A DNA stretch of 50,534 bases from Syntrophobacteraceae bacterium (GTDB lineage: Bacteria > Desulfobacterota > Syntrophobacteria > Syntrophobacterales > Syntrophobacteraceae), in contig JARLHO010000083.1 in assembly GCA_031292215.1 (NCBI GenBank), positions 1-50,534 of the forward strand. Reading direction: 5' to 3'. The notes under the pieces are model-generated. The model did no database searches. It was not told where the DNA came from and saw only the letters and a list, made by a program, of their open reading frames with translations. Within the stretch, counting starts at the first letter, position 1, and each line of letters opens with the position of its first letter. Positions 34,092 through 43,325 of this stretch are shown here, piece after piece. The position numbers and the translations under genes are program-made.

Positions 34092-36041
34092 ATGGGCAGA
34101 GTAAAGGTAACTTTCCAGCCGGACTCTATCGAGGCCGAAGCGCAATCGGGCGAGAAGCTGATAGATGTGGCGGCACGGGCGGCAATAAACATCAACAATC
34201 TTTGCGGAGGCCAGGGCGTTTGCGGCAAATGCCGCGTCATGGTCAAAAAAGGCAAACTGGACCTCACCGGCAAAGTCATCGGCAAACTTAGCCGCAAAGA
34301 AATCGAACAGGGCTATACGCTTGCCTGTCAGGCCGAGGTGCTGGGAGATGACTTAGAGATCTGGATTCCACCCGAATCGAGAACCGACGTCCAGATTCAA
34401 ATCTCCGACTATGTTGTCTCAGCCGGCGAACCGGCGCCCGCAGCGGGCCACGACTACGAACCGGCCCCCATTAAAAGGCCTCTTAGCGTGAAATATTACC
34501 TGGAGTTGCCTACTCCGTCGATAGAAGACTCTCTGTCGGATTTGGACCGTGTCTATCGGGCGCTAAGGAAGAAAATCCCGGAATTTCCTTATATTCACGC
34601 ACATTTTTCCTGCCTGTGGGGTCTTTCGGGCCTACTTCGGGCCAATGACTGGAAAATAACCGCAACGGTTCATCTTGGCGACGCCGACTGTCCCATGATT
34701 CGCGAAATAGAAGGGGGCGATACCACCTCGGCCAATATGGGGGTTGCAATAGATATAGGAACCACCACCATCGCCGCCCAACTGATCGATCTGCACACCG
34801 GGTCGGTCCTCGGGGCGCAGGCCAGCCACAATTCCCAGGCGCGCTACGGTCAAGACGTCGTTTCCCGTATGATCATCGCCTGCGGCCAGACCGGAATGGC
34901 GCCCTTAACCGATGCCGTCCTATTTACGATCAACTCGCTAATCGACTCGCTTGTCAAAAAACATAAGATCAAACACCGCGATATCACCTCCCTGGTGGCC
35001 GCGGGCAATACGGTGATGACCCATTTGCTCCTGGGCATCGAGCCGTGCAATATCCGGCTTGCCCCGTATATCCCGGCCGCGGCCCGGTTTCCCCATTTCC
35101 AAACCGATGAAGTCGGCTTAAAGGCCAACCCCAAGGCCTTTTTGCATTGTGTGCCCTGCGTTAGCAGCTATGTGGGCGGCGATATCACGGCCGGAGTCTA
35201 CGCCTGCGGGATGCACGACCACGAGGAAATAAGCGCCCTTATAGACGTTGGGACCAACGGAGAGATAGTTATCGGCAACAACGAATGGCTCGTGTGCTGT
35301 TCGGCCTCCGCGGGGCCGGCCTTCGAGGGGGCGGGGATAAAATGCGGAACCAAGGCTATCCTCGGGGCCATTGAAAAAATCGCCATAGACGGCGATCATG
35401 TGCACTACGAAACCATAGGAGCCGGGAAACCTGTCGGGGTTTGCGGCTCGGCGATAATTGACGGGATCGCCGAGCTTCTTGCCTCCGGCATCATAGACCA
35501 GAGTGGAAAGTTCATCCTTTTAGACCATCCAAGGGTGCAAGTGGTCGACGACGTCCCCGAACTGATCGTTGCGCCCTGCGATCAAACCGCCACGGGGGAG
35601 CCGATCGTAATCACAGAAGACGACATCAGCAATCTCATAAAGACCAAAGGCGCCATACTGGCTGCTGTGCGGGTCCTTTTAAAGACCCTGGGCATGGATT
35701 TTTTGGATCTCGAAAAGCTTTACGTGGCGGGCGGGTTCGGCGCCCATCTCGATATTGAAAAGGCTATCTTTATCGGACTTTTGCCCGATATCCCCAAGGA
35801 GCGGATAAGCTTTATCGGAAACAGCTCTCTTGCCGGCGCCCGGCTCGGCCTATTGTCGGCTCGCGCCTTTCACCGGATGGAAGAAATCGCCAATCGGATG
35901 ACCTATTTGGAGTTAAGCGTTCATCCCGATTTCATGAACGAGTTCATCGCAGCCCTGTTTCTCCCCCACACCGACGTTGAGCTCTTTCCCACGGTGACCG
36001 GGAAATTGAAGCGAAGACAAAATGGCTTCCCTGTCCCGTAA
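34092..36041 (+). CDS. ASKHA-domain 2Fe-2S protein, corrinoid-activator (RACo) like
   Basis: The 649-aa protein has an N-terminal ferredoxin-like 2Fe-2S domain (about 1-95) with Cys ligands in NNLCGGQGVCGKCRVMV and the late TLACQAEV Cys. A linker follows, then an ASKHA ATPase domain (about 215-640) starting at GVAIDIGTTTIAAQLIDL with DVGTNGEIVIGN and YVAGGFGAHLDIEKAI. RACo-type proteins use ATP to re-reduce inactive Co(II) corrinoid in methyltransferases. No methyltransferase or corrinoid-binding gene is adjacent. ATG 34092 was selected because the domain starts there and cgagga stands 5 bases before; the upstream extension of the frame is non-homologous. Confidence 0.87.
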   Translation: MGRVKVTFQPDSIEAEAQSGEKLIDVAARAAININNLCGGQGVCGKCRVMVKKGKLDLTGKVIGKLSRKEIEQGYTLACQAEVLGDDLEIWIPPESRTDVQIQISDYVVSAGEPAPAAGHDYEPAPIKRPLSVKYYLELPTPSIEDSLSDLDRVYRALRKKIPEFPYIHAHFSCLWGLSGLLRANDWKITATVHLGDADCPMIREIEGGDTTSANMGVAIDIGTTTIAAQLIDLHTGSVLGAQASHNSQARYGQDVVSRMIIACGQTGMAPLTDAVLFTINSLIDSLVKKHKIKHRDITSLVAAGNTVMTHLLLGIEPCNIRLAPYIPAAARFPHFQTDEVGLKANPKAFLHCVPCVSSYVGGDITAGVYACGMHDHEEISALIDVGTNGEIVIGNNEWLVCCSASAGPAFEGAGIKCGTKAILGAIEKIAIDGDHVHYETIGAGKPVGVCGSAIIDGIAELLASGIIDQSGKFILLDHPRVQVVDDVPELIVAPCDQTATGEPIVITEDDISNLIKTKGAILAAVRVLLKTLGMDFLDLEKLYVAGGFGAHLDIEKAIFIGLLPDIPKERISFIGNSSLAGARLGLLSARAFHRMEEIANRMTYLELSVHPDFMNEFIAALFLPHTDVELFPTVTGKLKRRQNGFPVP

Positions 36042-36242
36042 GTCCCTGTTCGAGGCGTTTTACAGCCATGGCCGGCTTTTTTTTTGGCAACCGTTCACCT
36101 TATGTTCCCGCAGATTTCGAAAAAATTGCCGGCCGGCCGTTTCTTTTCAAGGTTTCTTTGTTAAATTGCATTAATGTGTTTTTTCTTCCGGCCGATGTTA
36201 ATTATCAGGGACACCGTTGAGGTTGACTTGTCTGGAGCTTGT

Positions 36243-36581
36243 ATGCTAATAGACCCGCGAACTTTCGCTAACAGAAGGGAAACCGCTTTGATACAGAGTG
36301 ACGAAGAGTCTCCTGCTATTGCTCAGGAGTTCATAGTCGCCAACAGGCTGGGGATCCACGCTAGAGTCGCGGCTCAAATTGTAAAAGTCGCCTGCCGGTT
36401 TGATTCGGAAATATCTATCGCAAAGTCCGAGGTCGCGGCGAACGCAAAAAGCATCCTGGACGTGTTGTCACTTTTATGCCCCTACGGAACCAAAGTCTTT
36501 GTAACCGCAAGAGGCCCGGATGCCGCGCAGGCGCTCCATGCCCTCGCAGCTCTTTTTCAAACCAAGTTCGGCGAACCGTAA
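36243..36581 (+). CDS. ptsH: HPr-like phosphocarrier protein
   Basis: The 112-aa protein has the HPr fold: EFIVANRLGIHARVAAQIVKVA carries the active-site His (GIHAR) and VAANAKSILDVLSLLCPYGT carries the conserved Ser. It has an unusual 35-40-residue N-terminal extension; HPr is normally about 88 aa, and a TTG at 36288 would give a shorter form. It precedes EI by 69 bp. No EII genes are near, so the pair may serve a regulatory PTS or EII proteins encoded elsewhere. Confidence 0.88.
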   Translation: MLIDPRTFANRRETALIQSDEESPAIAQEFIVANRLGIHARVAAQIVKVACRFDSEISIAKSEVAANAKSILDVLSLLCPYGTKVFVTARGPDAAQALHALAALFQTKFGEP

Positions 36582-36650
36582 AGACTCCGCGCGCCGGGAG
36601 ATAGACCGCTAAAAGAGCCTTCAGACTTATTAGGAAGAGCCGGCTAACTG

Positions 36651-38474
36651 ATGAACGACCACTCCTCACTTACTGTCAAAGGGATAGGGGCCGCGCCGGG
36701 AATCGCCATTGGCAAGGCGTTCCTGCTGGAGCACGGACGCATCCCGGTGCCGCGCTACCGACTTTTCGGGGAGCAGGCCGTAGCCGATGAATGCAAAAGG
36801 TTCGAACAGGCGATCGCCGAGGCCGAAGCCGACCTTGAGACCATCAAAAAGAGTATCCGCTCTGAATTTAAGGAACACGCCAAGCTTCTCGAAGTCCAGC
36901 AGATGATCCTAAGAGACCCCTCCATCTATGGGGAATCCTTGCGTTGCATAAAAGAAGAGCGCGCCAACGCTCAGCTTGCCGTCACAAAATCGCTGAGGAA
37001 GGCCAAAGAGCTCTTCAGCAGCCTCAGCAATGACGAATATGCCCAAAGCAGGATCGCCGATGTAAACGCCGCAGGAGAGCGGGTGGTCCGCATCCTGGCC
37101 GGCCATAACCACACAAACCTCGAAAACATCCATGAACGCTCCGTGATAGTCGCCCACGATCTGTCGCCGGGAGACGCCATCCAGTTGCAGGCGGGGCGAA
37201 CGCTCGGCATAGTGACCGAAATCGGGGGCATCTTCTCCCACACCTCCATTGTCGCCCGTTCGCTGGGAATTCCCGCCGTTACGGGCGCCGAAAATGCGGT
37301 TCGGCTCATCTCGCAAAATGACATCGTCATCGTCGACGGCAGAACCGGGGTGATTATTATCGACCCCAGCGAATCGGAACTGCAATTTTATGCCAATCGC
37401 CAGTATGAAATGGAGGCGTACCTCAAACTGATCAGCCGCCATGCGCATCTGCCCGCCCAGACATCCGACAACCACAGGGTGAGCGCCGAGGCAAACATCG
37501 AGGTTCTAGAGGAGATCGTGGCAGCCAAGGACAACGGGGCGGAGGGCATCGGCCTCTACAGGACGGAATTTTTTTTCATGAACCGGGCGGAACTCCCCGA
37601 TGAAGAATCTCTTTATAGGGATTACCACGACCTGGCCGAGCTCATGGCGCCTTCGCAGGTAACGATTAGAACGCTCGACCTGGGGGCCGATAAGCTCACC
37701 TCCTGGTGCCCCACCCTGGAGGAAGCCAATCCGGCCCTGGGGCTTCGCTCCATCCGGCTGTGCCTCCATTACCAGGAAATATTCAAGACCCAACTTAGGG
37801 CAATTCTTCGGGCGAGCGCAACAGCCCGCAATATCCGGCTCATGTTGCCTCTTATTTCGGGCATGGCGGAAATTTATCAGGCCAAACACATCTTGAGAGA
37901 AGTCCAGGCCGAGCTTTCCAGAAAACGAATCCCCTTTGACAAGGATATGCCCTTCGGAGCGATGATAGAGCTTCCATCGGCTGTTGCGATGGCCGATCTT
38001 TTGGCCCAGGAGGTCGATTTTTTCAGCATCGGCACAAATGACCTCATTCAGTACTCCATTGGAATAGACCGATCGAACGAGCATGTCGCCTATCTCTACG
38101 AACCCCTTCATCCGGGAGTCCTCCGGTTGATCAAACAGGCAGTCGATGCCGGCCATGATGCGGGAATCCCGGTGGCGGTGTGCGGGGAGATGGCGGGTGA
38201 GCCCCTGTATGTGCCGATTCTTTTGGGCCTGAAGATCGATTCCTTCAGCATGAACCCGGTAGCGCTTCCTCGCGTTAAAAACCTTATCCGGCGCTCTTCC
38301 ATGAAGGAATGCTGCCGGTTTGTAAACAAGGTGCTCCGCATGAGGACCGCGACGGAAATACAGCAGGCGGTGAGTAAAATGGTGATGAGAAATTTTCCGG
38401 AAGAATTTCGAGTATTCGATCAGAACTGGGCTGAAAATGCAACGCTTCCGGTCCTTAAAAAATCGAGTTGCTAA
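36651..38474 (+). CDS. ptsI: PTS enzyme I (phosphoenolpyruvate-protein phosphotransferase)
   Basis: The 607-aa enzyme transfers phosphate from PEP to HPr. The N-terminal HPr-binding domain is followed by the phospho-His motif GGIFSHTSIVARSLGIPAV. The PEP-binding TIM barrel contains GIGLYRTEFFFMNR, LDLGADKL and GTNDLIQYSIGIDRSNEHVA. The length is that of a stand-alone EI rather than the nitrogen-type PtsP with GAF domain. It follows HPr and precedes smpB. Confidence 0.96.
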   Translation: MNDHSSLTVKGIGAAPGIAIGKAFLLEHGRIPVPRYRLFGEQAVADECKRFEQAIAEAEADLETIKKSIRSEFKEHAKLLEVQQMILRDPSIYGESLRCIKEERANAQLAVTKSLRKAKELFSSLSNDEYAQSRIADVNAAGERVVRILAGHNHTNLENIHERSVIVAHDLSPGDAIQLQAGRTLGIVTEIGGIFSHTSIVARSLGIPAVTGAENAVRLISQNDIVIVDGRTGVIIIDPSESELQFYANRQYEMEAYLKLISRHAHLPAQTSDNHRVSAEANIEVLEEIVAAKDNGAEGIGLYRTEFFFMNRAELPDEESLYRDYHDLAELMAPSQVTIRTLDLGADKLTSWCPTLEEANPALGLRSIRLCLHYQEIFKTQLRAILRASATARNIRLMLPLISGMAEIYQAKHILREVQAELSRKRIPFDKDMPFGAMIELPSAVAMADLLAQEVDFFSIGTNDLIQYSIGIDRSNEHVAYLYEPLHPGVLRLIKQAVDAGHDAGIPVAVCGEMAGEPLYVPILLGLKIDSFSMNPVALPRVKNLIRRSSMKECCRFVNKVLRMRTATEIQQAVSKMVMRNFPEEFRVFDQNWAENATLPVLKKSSC

Positions 38475-38495
38475 ACCGGGGCCGCCGGCCCGAAA

Positions 38496-38515
38496 CATCG
38501 GCCAAACGGCCGATG
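38496..38515. other. Stem-loop between ptsI and smpB
   Basis: catcggcc (38496-38503) pairs with ggccgatg (38508-38515) around an aaac loop. It is in the 74-bp gap between ptsI and smpB. No T-run follows, so it is more likely an mRNA-processing or attenuation hairpin than a terminator. Function unproven. Confidence 0.35.
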
Positions 38516-38548
38516 ATACAATAGAATTGCGGGGAAGTTCTCCAGTAT

Positions 38549-39031
38549 ATGCCAAAAGCAGATAGTCAGACCGAAAGAATTAAATTGATCGCGCAAAACA
38601 AGAAGGCTTATCACGATTTTGAAATCGGTGACAAGTTCGAAGCCGGTATCGTTTTGCTCGGGACAGAAGTCAAATCGCTGCGCGAAGGGCGAGCCAACTT
38701 AAAGGACTCCTACGCCAGGGTCAAGCGAAACGAGGTGTTTCTCTTCGGCCTCCATATCAGTCCCTACTCTCACGCTTCCTACGAAAATCACGAACCTGAG
38801 CGGGTAAGAAAGCTTCTTCTCCACCGAGCGGAAATCAAAAAACTGGTGGGTAAAACTCAGGAACGCGGCTATTCGCTGGTTCCCCTGAAGGTCTATTTCA
38901 AGGAGGGGAAAGCGAAAGTGGAAATCGCTCTGGCCAGGGGTAAAAAGGAATACGACAAGAGGGAATCGCTCAAGAGAAAAGAAGGGGTCCGTGAAATGGA
39001 CCGGCTGAAAAAAAGCCGTAACTATTCCTGA
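38549..39031 (+). CDS. smpB: SsrA-binding protein SmpB
   Basis: The 160-aa protein is required for tmRNA-mediated ribosome rescue. Family motifs include IAQNKKAYHDFEIGDKFEAG, the LLGTEVKSLREGRANLKDSYA segment, and the basic C-terminal tail GKKEYDKRESLKRKEG that binds tmRNA. Full length. No ssrA (tmRNA) gene was found close by. Confidence 0.97.
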   Translation: MPKADSQTERIKLIAQNKKAYHDFEIGDKFEAGIVLLGTEVKSLREGRANLKDSYARVKRNEVFLFGLHISPYSHASYENHEPERVRKLLLHRAEIKKLVGKTQERGYSLVPLKVYFKEGKAKVEIALARGKKEYDKRESLKRKEGVREMDRLKKSRNYS

Positions 39032-39134
39032 GAAAACTGGCCCGCTCCAGCGGCTTCTTTGCCCGAAACAATACCCCTGCGGTTACCGGCGAACTATTGA
39101 ATCCGGTTTCGGAGACCGGTTGTGCGTCATGTTT

Positions 39135-40517
39135 TTACCCCTTATGATAAGCAGGACCGGTCTCCAAATATTCCTTCAGACCATAATCGTTTATCTTCTT
39201 GCGCAAAGTGGGCCTGGTTATGCCCAAAATCTTGCAGGTTTCGCCGTAATTGCCGCCAGTGTGCCTGAGGATTTTCAATATGTGCTCCTTTTCTACGTCA
39301 TTCAGGCTTTTGAGTTCGCCGTCTCCAGGATCGGAAGCCATCGTAAACGCGGTCCGCCTCGGTTCAAGCCGGCATTGGTCGATTTCGAGTACTTCGCTTT
39401 TGGAGAGGATCATAGCCCTTCGGAGCATATTTTCCAGTTCCCGCACATTGCCGGGCCAGTCGTAAGCTTCCAGGGCATTGATGTATTCCATCGGAATCCG
39501 GGTAACATTTCTGTCAAGCTCCCGGTTCATTCGGGACACGAAATTTTCAGCAAGCGGTATGATATCCTCAACGCGCTCTCTCAACGGACGGATGTGGATC
39601 TCGAATACTTTGATTCTGAAATAGAGGTCTTCTCGAAAGCCACCGGCCTGGCACATACTTTCGAGATCCCGATTCGTAGCGACAAGGAGGCGGGCATTGA
39701 AGGCAATGTCTTTTAGGCCTCCAACGCGCTGGAACTGTTTCTCCTGGAGCACGCGGAGGAATTTCGCCTGAATTTCCAGTGGGAGTTCTCCCACCTCGTC
39801 CAGGAAAACCGTACCGTTGCCGGCGATTTCCAACTTCCCGGGCTTTCGTTGGACGGCGCCGGTAAAAGCCCCGCGCTCGTGCCCGAACAACTCGCTTTCC
39901 AGCAGATTGCTTACTATTGCCGCGCAGTTGATAGCCACAAACGGTTCGTTCGGGGCCCACCGCTGGTGAATGGTCCTGGCGACCAGCTCCTTTCCTGTTC
40001 CTGTTTCGCCATCTATTAGCACCGTTACCGGTGAAGCCGAGACTCTCGCTATGTCTTTTAGGACTTCGAGTGTGGCTTGGCTTTTCCCGATTATCTGATT
40101 TGGTTTGAAACTGTCCGAAATAACATGACTGAGGCGTTCGATTTTTTCACGCTCCTTGCGCCTCATGAGGATTTTTTCGAGCAAAACGTCCAGGCTATCG
40201 AGATCGAGCGGCTTGTAGAGATAATCGACAGCTCCACGCTGAATGGCGGAAAGTGTCGCTTCCATGTCCTGAAACGCGGTTATCATTACGACATCGCCGG
40301 AAAGCTCTTCATCCTTTGCCGTTGAAAGGGCTTGTGTTCCGTCCATTCCCGGCAACTGGACATCGAGCAGCACGATGTCGGGATCGTGTTTTCGCCAAAG
40401 TTGCAAGCCCTCGCGTGCGTCAAAGGCGGCAAAGACCTTGTAGCCCTTGCCACGAAAATAAAGTTCAAGGGTGCGGACAAGAGAAGTTTCATCGTCTATC
40501 AACAGTATTTTTTTCAT
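39135..40517 (-). CDS. Sigma-54-dependent NtrC-type response regulator
   Basis: The 460-aa protein has an N-terminal receiver (phospho-acceptor Asp52 in IVLLDVQLPGMDG) and a central AAA+ domain with Walker A GETGTGKELVARTIH and the sigma-54-contact GAFTGAV loop. A Fis-type HTH follows at the C-terminus (GGNYGETCKILGITRPTLRK). It activates transcription from -24/-12 promoters. ATG 40517 was preferred to the in-frame TTG 40547. It is transcribed from the kinase gene upstream (85-bp gap) and is therefore probably its cognate regulator. The target genes are unknown. Confidence 0.95.
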   Translation of the reverse strand: MKKILLIDDETSLVRTLELYFRGKGYKVFAAFDAREGLQLWRKHDPDIVLLDVQLPGMDGTQALSTAKDEELSGDVVMITAFQDMEATLSAIQRGAVDYLYKPLDLDSLDVLLEKILMRRKEREKIERLSHVISDSFKPNQIIGKSQATLEVLKDIARVSASPVTVLIDGETGTGKELVARTIHQRWAPNEPFVAINCAAIVSNLLESELFGHERGAFTGAVQRKPGKLEIAGNGTVFLDEVGELPLEIQAKFLRVLQEKQFQRVGGLKDIAFNARLLVATNRDLESMCQAGGFREDLYFRIKVFEIHIRPLRERVEDIIPLAENFVSRMNRELDRNVTRIPMEYINALEAYDWPGNVRELENMLRRAMILSKSEVLEIDQCRLEPRRTAFTMASDPGDGELKSLNDVEKEHILKILRHTGGNYGETCKILGITRPTLRKKINDYGLKEYLETGPAYHKG

Positions 40518-40602
40518 TTGAGGATTTTGCCCCACGGTTAATGGCAAATCAATGTCGAGCTCCGAGGGTCTTAAAGCCGCGTTCTTGGCGCCATGAAACC
40601 CT

Positions 40603-42459
40603 TCATTTGGCCTGAAAGTACAAGCTCACCACGGCGCCGACCCCTTCCTCACTGGAAATTGAAACTCGAAACCCGTGAGCCTCCATTATTTTTTTCACGA
40701 TGGAAAGCCCCAAACCCGTTCCATCTCTTTTGGTAGTGAAAAAAGGCTGGAAAATTCGTTTGATATCCTGCTGAGAAATTCCAGGACCGTTGTCGCGGAC
40801 TTCAACAAGGGGACCGTTATCGCTGTTTTCCCCTGCCGCCTTTATCGTTACTTCTACCTTGCCTGAGGGCCCGGCCGACTCAATCGCGTTTTTGACTACG
40901 TTTGTGAGCACCTGCCGGATCTGCTCCGGGTCTCCTATCACATCCGCAGTGGGTCCCTCATTCTTCACTTCGATTGCACGCTCTCTTGTCAAGGGCTGCA
41001 ATTGCAGCATGCTCTCGGCGAGGACCGTTTCGAGTTGAAACGGGACTTTTTCAAACGAGATCGGCTTGCTGTAATCGAGTAGACTGGAAAGCATCTTTTC
41101 GAGTTGCGTTATCTGGTTAAGGCCAATGGAATAATGCTCGCGCAAAGGGGTATCGCGCCCCAGAGACCGCCCGATTATCTGAAAATTGAGCTTGACCGAG
41201 GAGAGAGGGTTTCGCATTTCATGGACAACCCCGGCGACGAGTTCTCCGATTGCCGCCATTTTCTCGGATTGAACGAGTTGCTGCTGAGCCTGCATCAACT
41301 CATCGTAGGCTTTCTGGATAGAGATTTCCCTTTGCTTTAATGAATCTATCAATGAAGCAAGGTCCTCGGCCATCGAATTGAAACTCTGTGAAAGCGTTCC
41401 TATCTCATCACGGCGGGAATAGGAAATCCTCTGGTCGAGGGAACCGCCGGCCATCTCGCGTGAGGCCTTGGCCATCTCGCTTATCGGTCTCGAGATTTGC
41501 CTGCTTAACAAGAAGGACGCCATAAAACATATCAAGATAACGAGGGCGGCCGTCGTCAGAACGGCAGTCCTGATAGCCTTTACCGGAGCCAGGATTTCAT
41601 TTTTCTGAATTTCAACAAGCAGGCCCGAGTGAAAGCGTGGAAGCCACCTGTAACAGCCCACTACTTCGCGTCCCATGTAATTGCGGAATATGGAGATACC
41701 ATCTTTTCGAGCGATGGCCGATGCTATGCCAAACGTCTTGAACCTGCGTTTTGCGGTCTCCTTTAGGCTTAGAAATCTCGATTTTGTAACTATTTCTCCG
41801 TCCTTATCGACCAGATACGCCTCACCGGTCTTCCCCAGCCCGGTTCTGTCCGAAAGAATCGGGTCAAGCGTTCCCAATGCATCCAGGACCGAAAAAACAG
41901 CGGCCTTCATCTTGCCGTCTTTGCTGTAGACCGGCACAGTGAGATGTATGTACCATTCGCGGTTGGTATGCTGCATCAAATGGCTCAGGACCGGGCCGTT
42001 AGCGGCCTCCATGTTTTTAAGGTCTTCGAGATACATTTTCGTTACGATCATTTCGCTGTTCGGCTCGGTGGAAGCTATGACTTTGCCGGAGAGACTTATT
42101 AGGTGAATGCTCTCGTAAGCCAGGGACTTTCCGCGGGTGAGCGCAAGTAAGTCGTTGGCAACCGCGGCTCTTGAAGTGCACTCCTTTTCTGAACTCGGTG
42201 GGCCTCCAGTTAAGCAAAGATCCCTGATCGCGGACAGTCTGGAAAGGACTCTTATGTCACCCAGTCTTTCTTCATACCATGAATGAAGCTTGTTCGTACG
42301 ATCTTGGGCAATTGTCTGAATGTGCATGTAGGCGGAGTCGATGAGCGTTCGTTCAGCGGCGCGATATAGGCCTATTCCCATTAAGACAATCGGGATGACC
42401 GCGACGATGAAAAAAGCGGCAAAAAACCTGTGTGAAATTTTCTCTTTGAGTTGGAACAT
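40603..42459 (-). CDS. Membrane sensor histidine kinase with dCache-type sensor and HAMP
   Basis: The 618-aa kinase has TM1 at about 10-32 (FFAAFFIVAVIPIVLMGIGL) and a periplasmic sensor of about 260 residues that looks like a double-Cache domain. TM2 is at about 298-322, then HAMP (SRQISRPISEMAKAS), coiled coil, and HisKA with GELVAGVVHEMRNPLSSVKL. HATPase_c has NVVKNAIESAGP and GTGLGLSIVKKIMEAHGF. The H-box type HEMRNPL is shared with NtrB-like kinases that pair with sigma-54 regulators. It is the first gene of a two-gene operon with the NtrC-type regulator. Confidence 0.94.
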   Translation of the reverse strand: MFQLKEKISHRFFAAFFIVAVIPIVLMGIGLYRAAERTLIDSAYMHIQTIAQDRTNKLHSWYEERLGDIRVLSRLSAIRDLCLTGGPPSSEKECTSRAAVANDLLALTRGKSLAYESIHLISLSGKVIASTEPNSEMIVTKMYLEDLKNMEAANGPVLSHLMQHTNREWYIHLTVPVYSKDGKMKAAVFSVLDALGTLDPILSDRTGLGKTGEAYLVDKDGEIVTKSRFLSLKETAKRRFKTFGIASAIARKDGISIFRNYMGREVVGCYRWLPRFHSGLLVEIQKNEILAPVKAIRTAVLTTAALVILICFMASFLLSRQISRPISEMAKASREMAGGSLDQRISYSRRDEIGTLSQSFNSMAEDLASLIDSLKQREISIQKAYDELMQAQQQLVQSEKMAAIGELVAGVVHEMRNPLSSVKLNFQIIGRSLGRDTPLREHYSIGLNQITQLEKMLSSLLDYSKPISFEKVPFQLETVLAESMLQLQPLTRERAIEVKNEGPTADVIGDPEQIRQVLTNVVKNAIESAGPSGKVEVTIKAAGENSDNGPLVEVRDNGPGISQQDIKRIFQPFFTTKRDGTGLGLSIVKKIMEAHGFRVSISSEEGVGAVVSLYFQAK

Positions 42460-42719
42460 ATCTTGCCCGTCCCGGTTCGATTCTTTTCGGAATTATAAGT
42501 CCAGTCCGCAGACAGGCACACCTGTTTTTTCCCGCCGGTTCATGCGGGGGCAGGCTGTCATTTTGGGGGCATCAGGCCAAGAGTGCAGGCACGCCTTAAC
42601 CGTACTTACCGATTATATTCACAAAAAGGCGGAGAGTGCTCATACCTGCTCCGCCTTTAGAATTCAAAAAATACGCATCTATTTGATTCTCAAGGGTGTG
42701 CGATGCGAAATGGACATGC

Positions 42720-42986
42720 TCATCGCGTCTTCGCCGGCGTCACCCCTTCGGCCTCCATTTTTTTCAAGTACTTTGCCGGGTTTTTCTTAAATTCGTTTAT
42801 GCATCCCGAACAACAAAAATAAATGCGCTCGCCGTGATAATCCACAAAGACATTCTTGTCTATTTTGTTGCCCAGGACCGGACACAGGGTTTGAGGCGCG
42901 GCTTGTGCAATTTCGGGCAGGCCCCAGCCTAAGGTGAGCATCCCGAATGTAGCCCCCAAAAGTAGAATCAGTCTAATTTTCCTCAT
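42720..42986 (-). CDS. Secreted YHS-domain (metal-binding) protein
   Basis: The 88-aa protein has a signal peptide (MRKIRLILLLGATFGMLTLG, followed by LPEIAQA cleavage) and a YHS domain: LCPVLGNKIDKNVFVDYHGERIYFCCSGC, then EFKKNPAKYLKKME. It thus sits in the periplasm and may bind Cu or another heavy metal. The start at 42986 has ggag before it; an ORF extending upstream to 43163 has no signal. Its gene is divergent from the CusC-type gene, and both share a roughly 340-bp promoter region. Confidence 0.85.
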   Translation of the reverse strand: MRKIRLILLLGATFGMLTLGWGLPEIAQAAPQTLCPVLGNKIDKNVFVDYHGERIYFCCSGCINEFKKNPAKYLKKMEAEGVTPAKTR

Positions 42987-43175
42987 TTTTTTCTCCTCAA
43001 GATTTGATTCATAGAAGAAACATACGCAGGATATGCGCAAGCCAACATTTTTCAAAGAAAGCAATATGCGCGCCAAGGAGGGAATATTCTCGTCTATCCT
43101 GCAGGTAGCGATAATTATGGGTAATCGCGGCTGAGGACGCAAATAAGACTCGGATAAAAACAAAATTGCAAGAGA

Positions 43176-43195
43176 CTTTCAATAGGTATTGAAAG
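43176..43195. promoter_or_regulatory. Perfect palindrome in divergent YHS/CusC promoter region
   Basis: ctttcaata (43176-43184) and tattgaaag (43187-43195) are perfect 9-bp inverted arms with a 2-bp centre, in the middle of the 340-bp gap between the divergent YHS and outer-membrane-channel genes. This is a typical dimeric-repressor operator and could couple both genes to metal. The binding protein is unknown. Confidence 0.5.
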
Positions 43196-43325
43196 AATAT
43201 TTCAACACACAGAGTCTGTGGACTTTATTTTCAAGGGTGCTTTTGCCTTTACAAAGCAAGATCGAGCAGGTAGGAAGTGACAGAGGACGGAGCCTATAGA
43301 GTTACGATTGAATAAAGGAGAATCC

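Noticed and set aside
36042-36242. Possible sigma-54 promoter upstream of the HPr gene
   Set aside because: A tggcaacc stretch is present but no matching -12 element at the right spacing was found.
37506-38555. 349-codon minus-strand open frame overlapping ptsI and the start of smpB
   Set aside because: It is antisense to well-conserved EI motifs and has no family resemblance.
39032-39134. Possible tmRNA (ssrA) gene next to smpB
   Set aside because: The gap is only about 100 bp and shows no tRNA-like ends or tag-peptide frame; a short ccggt/accgg stem is all that is seen.
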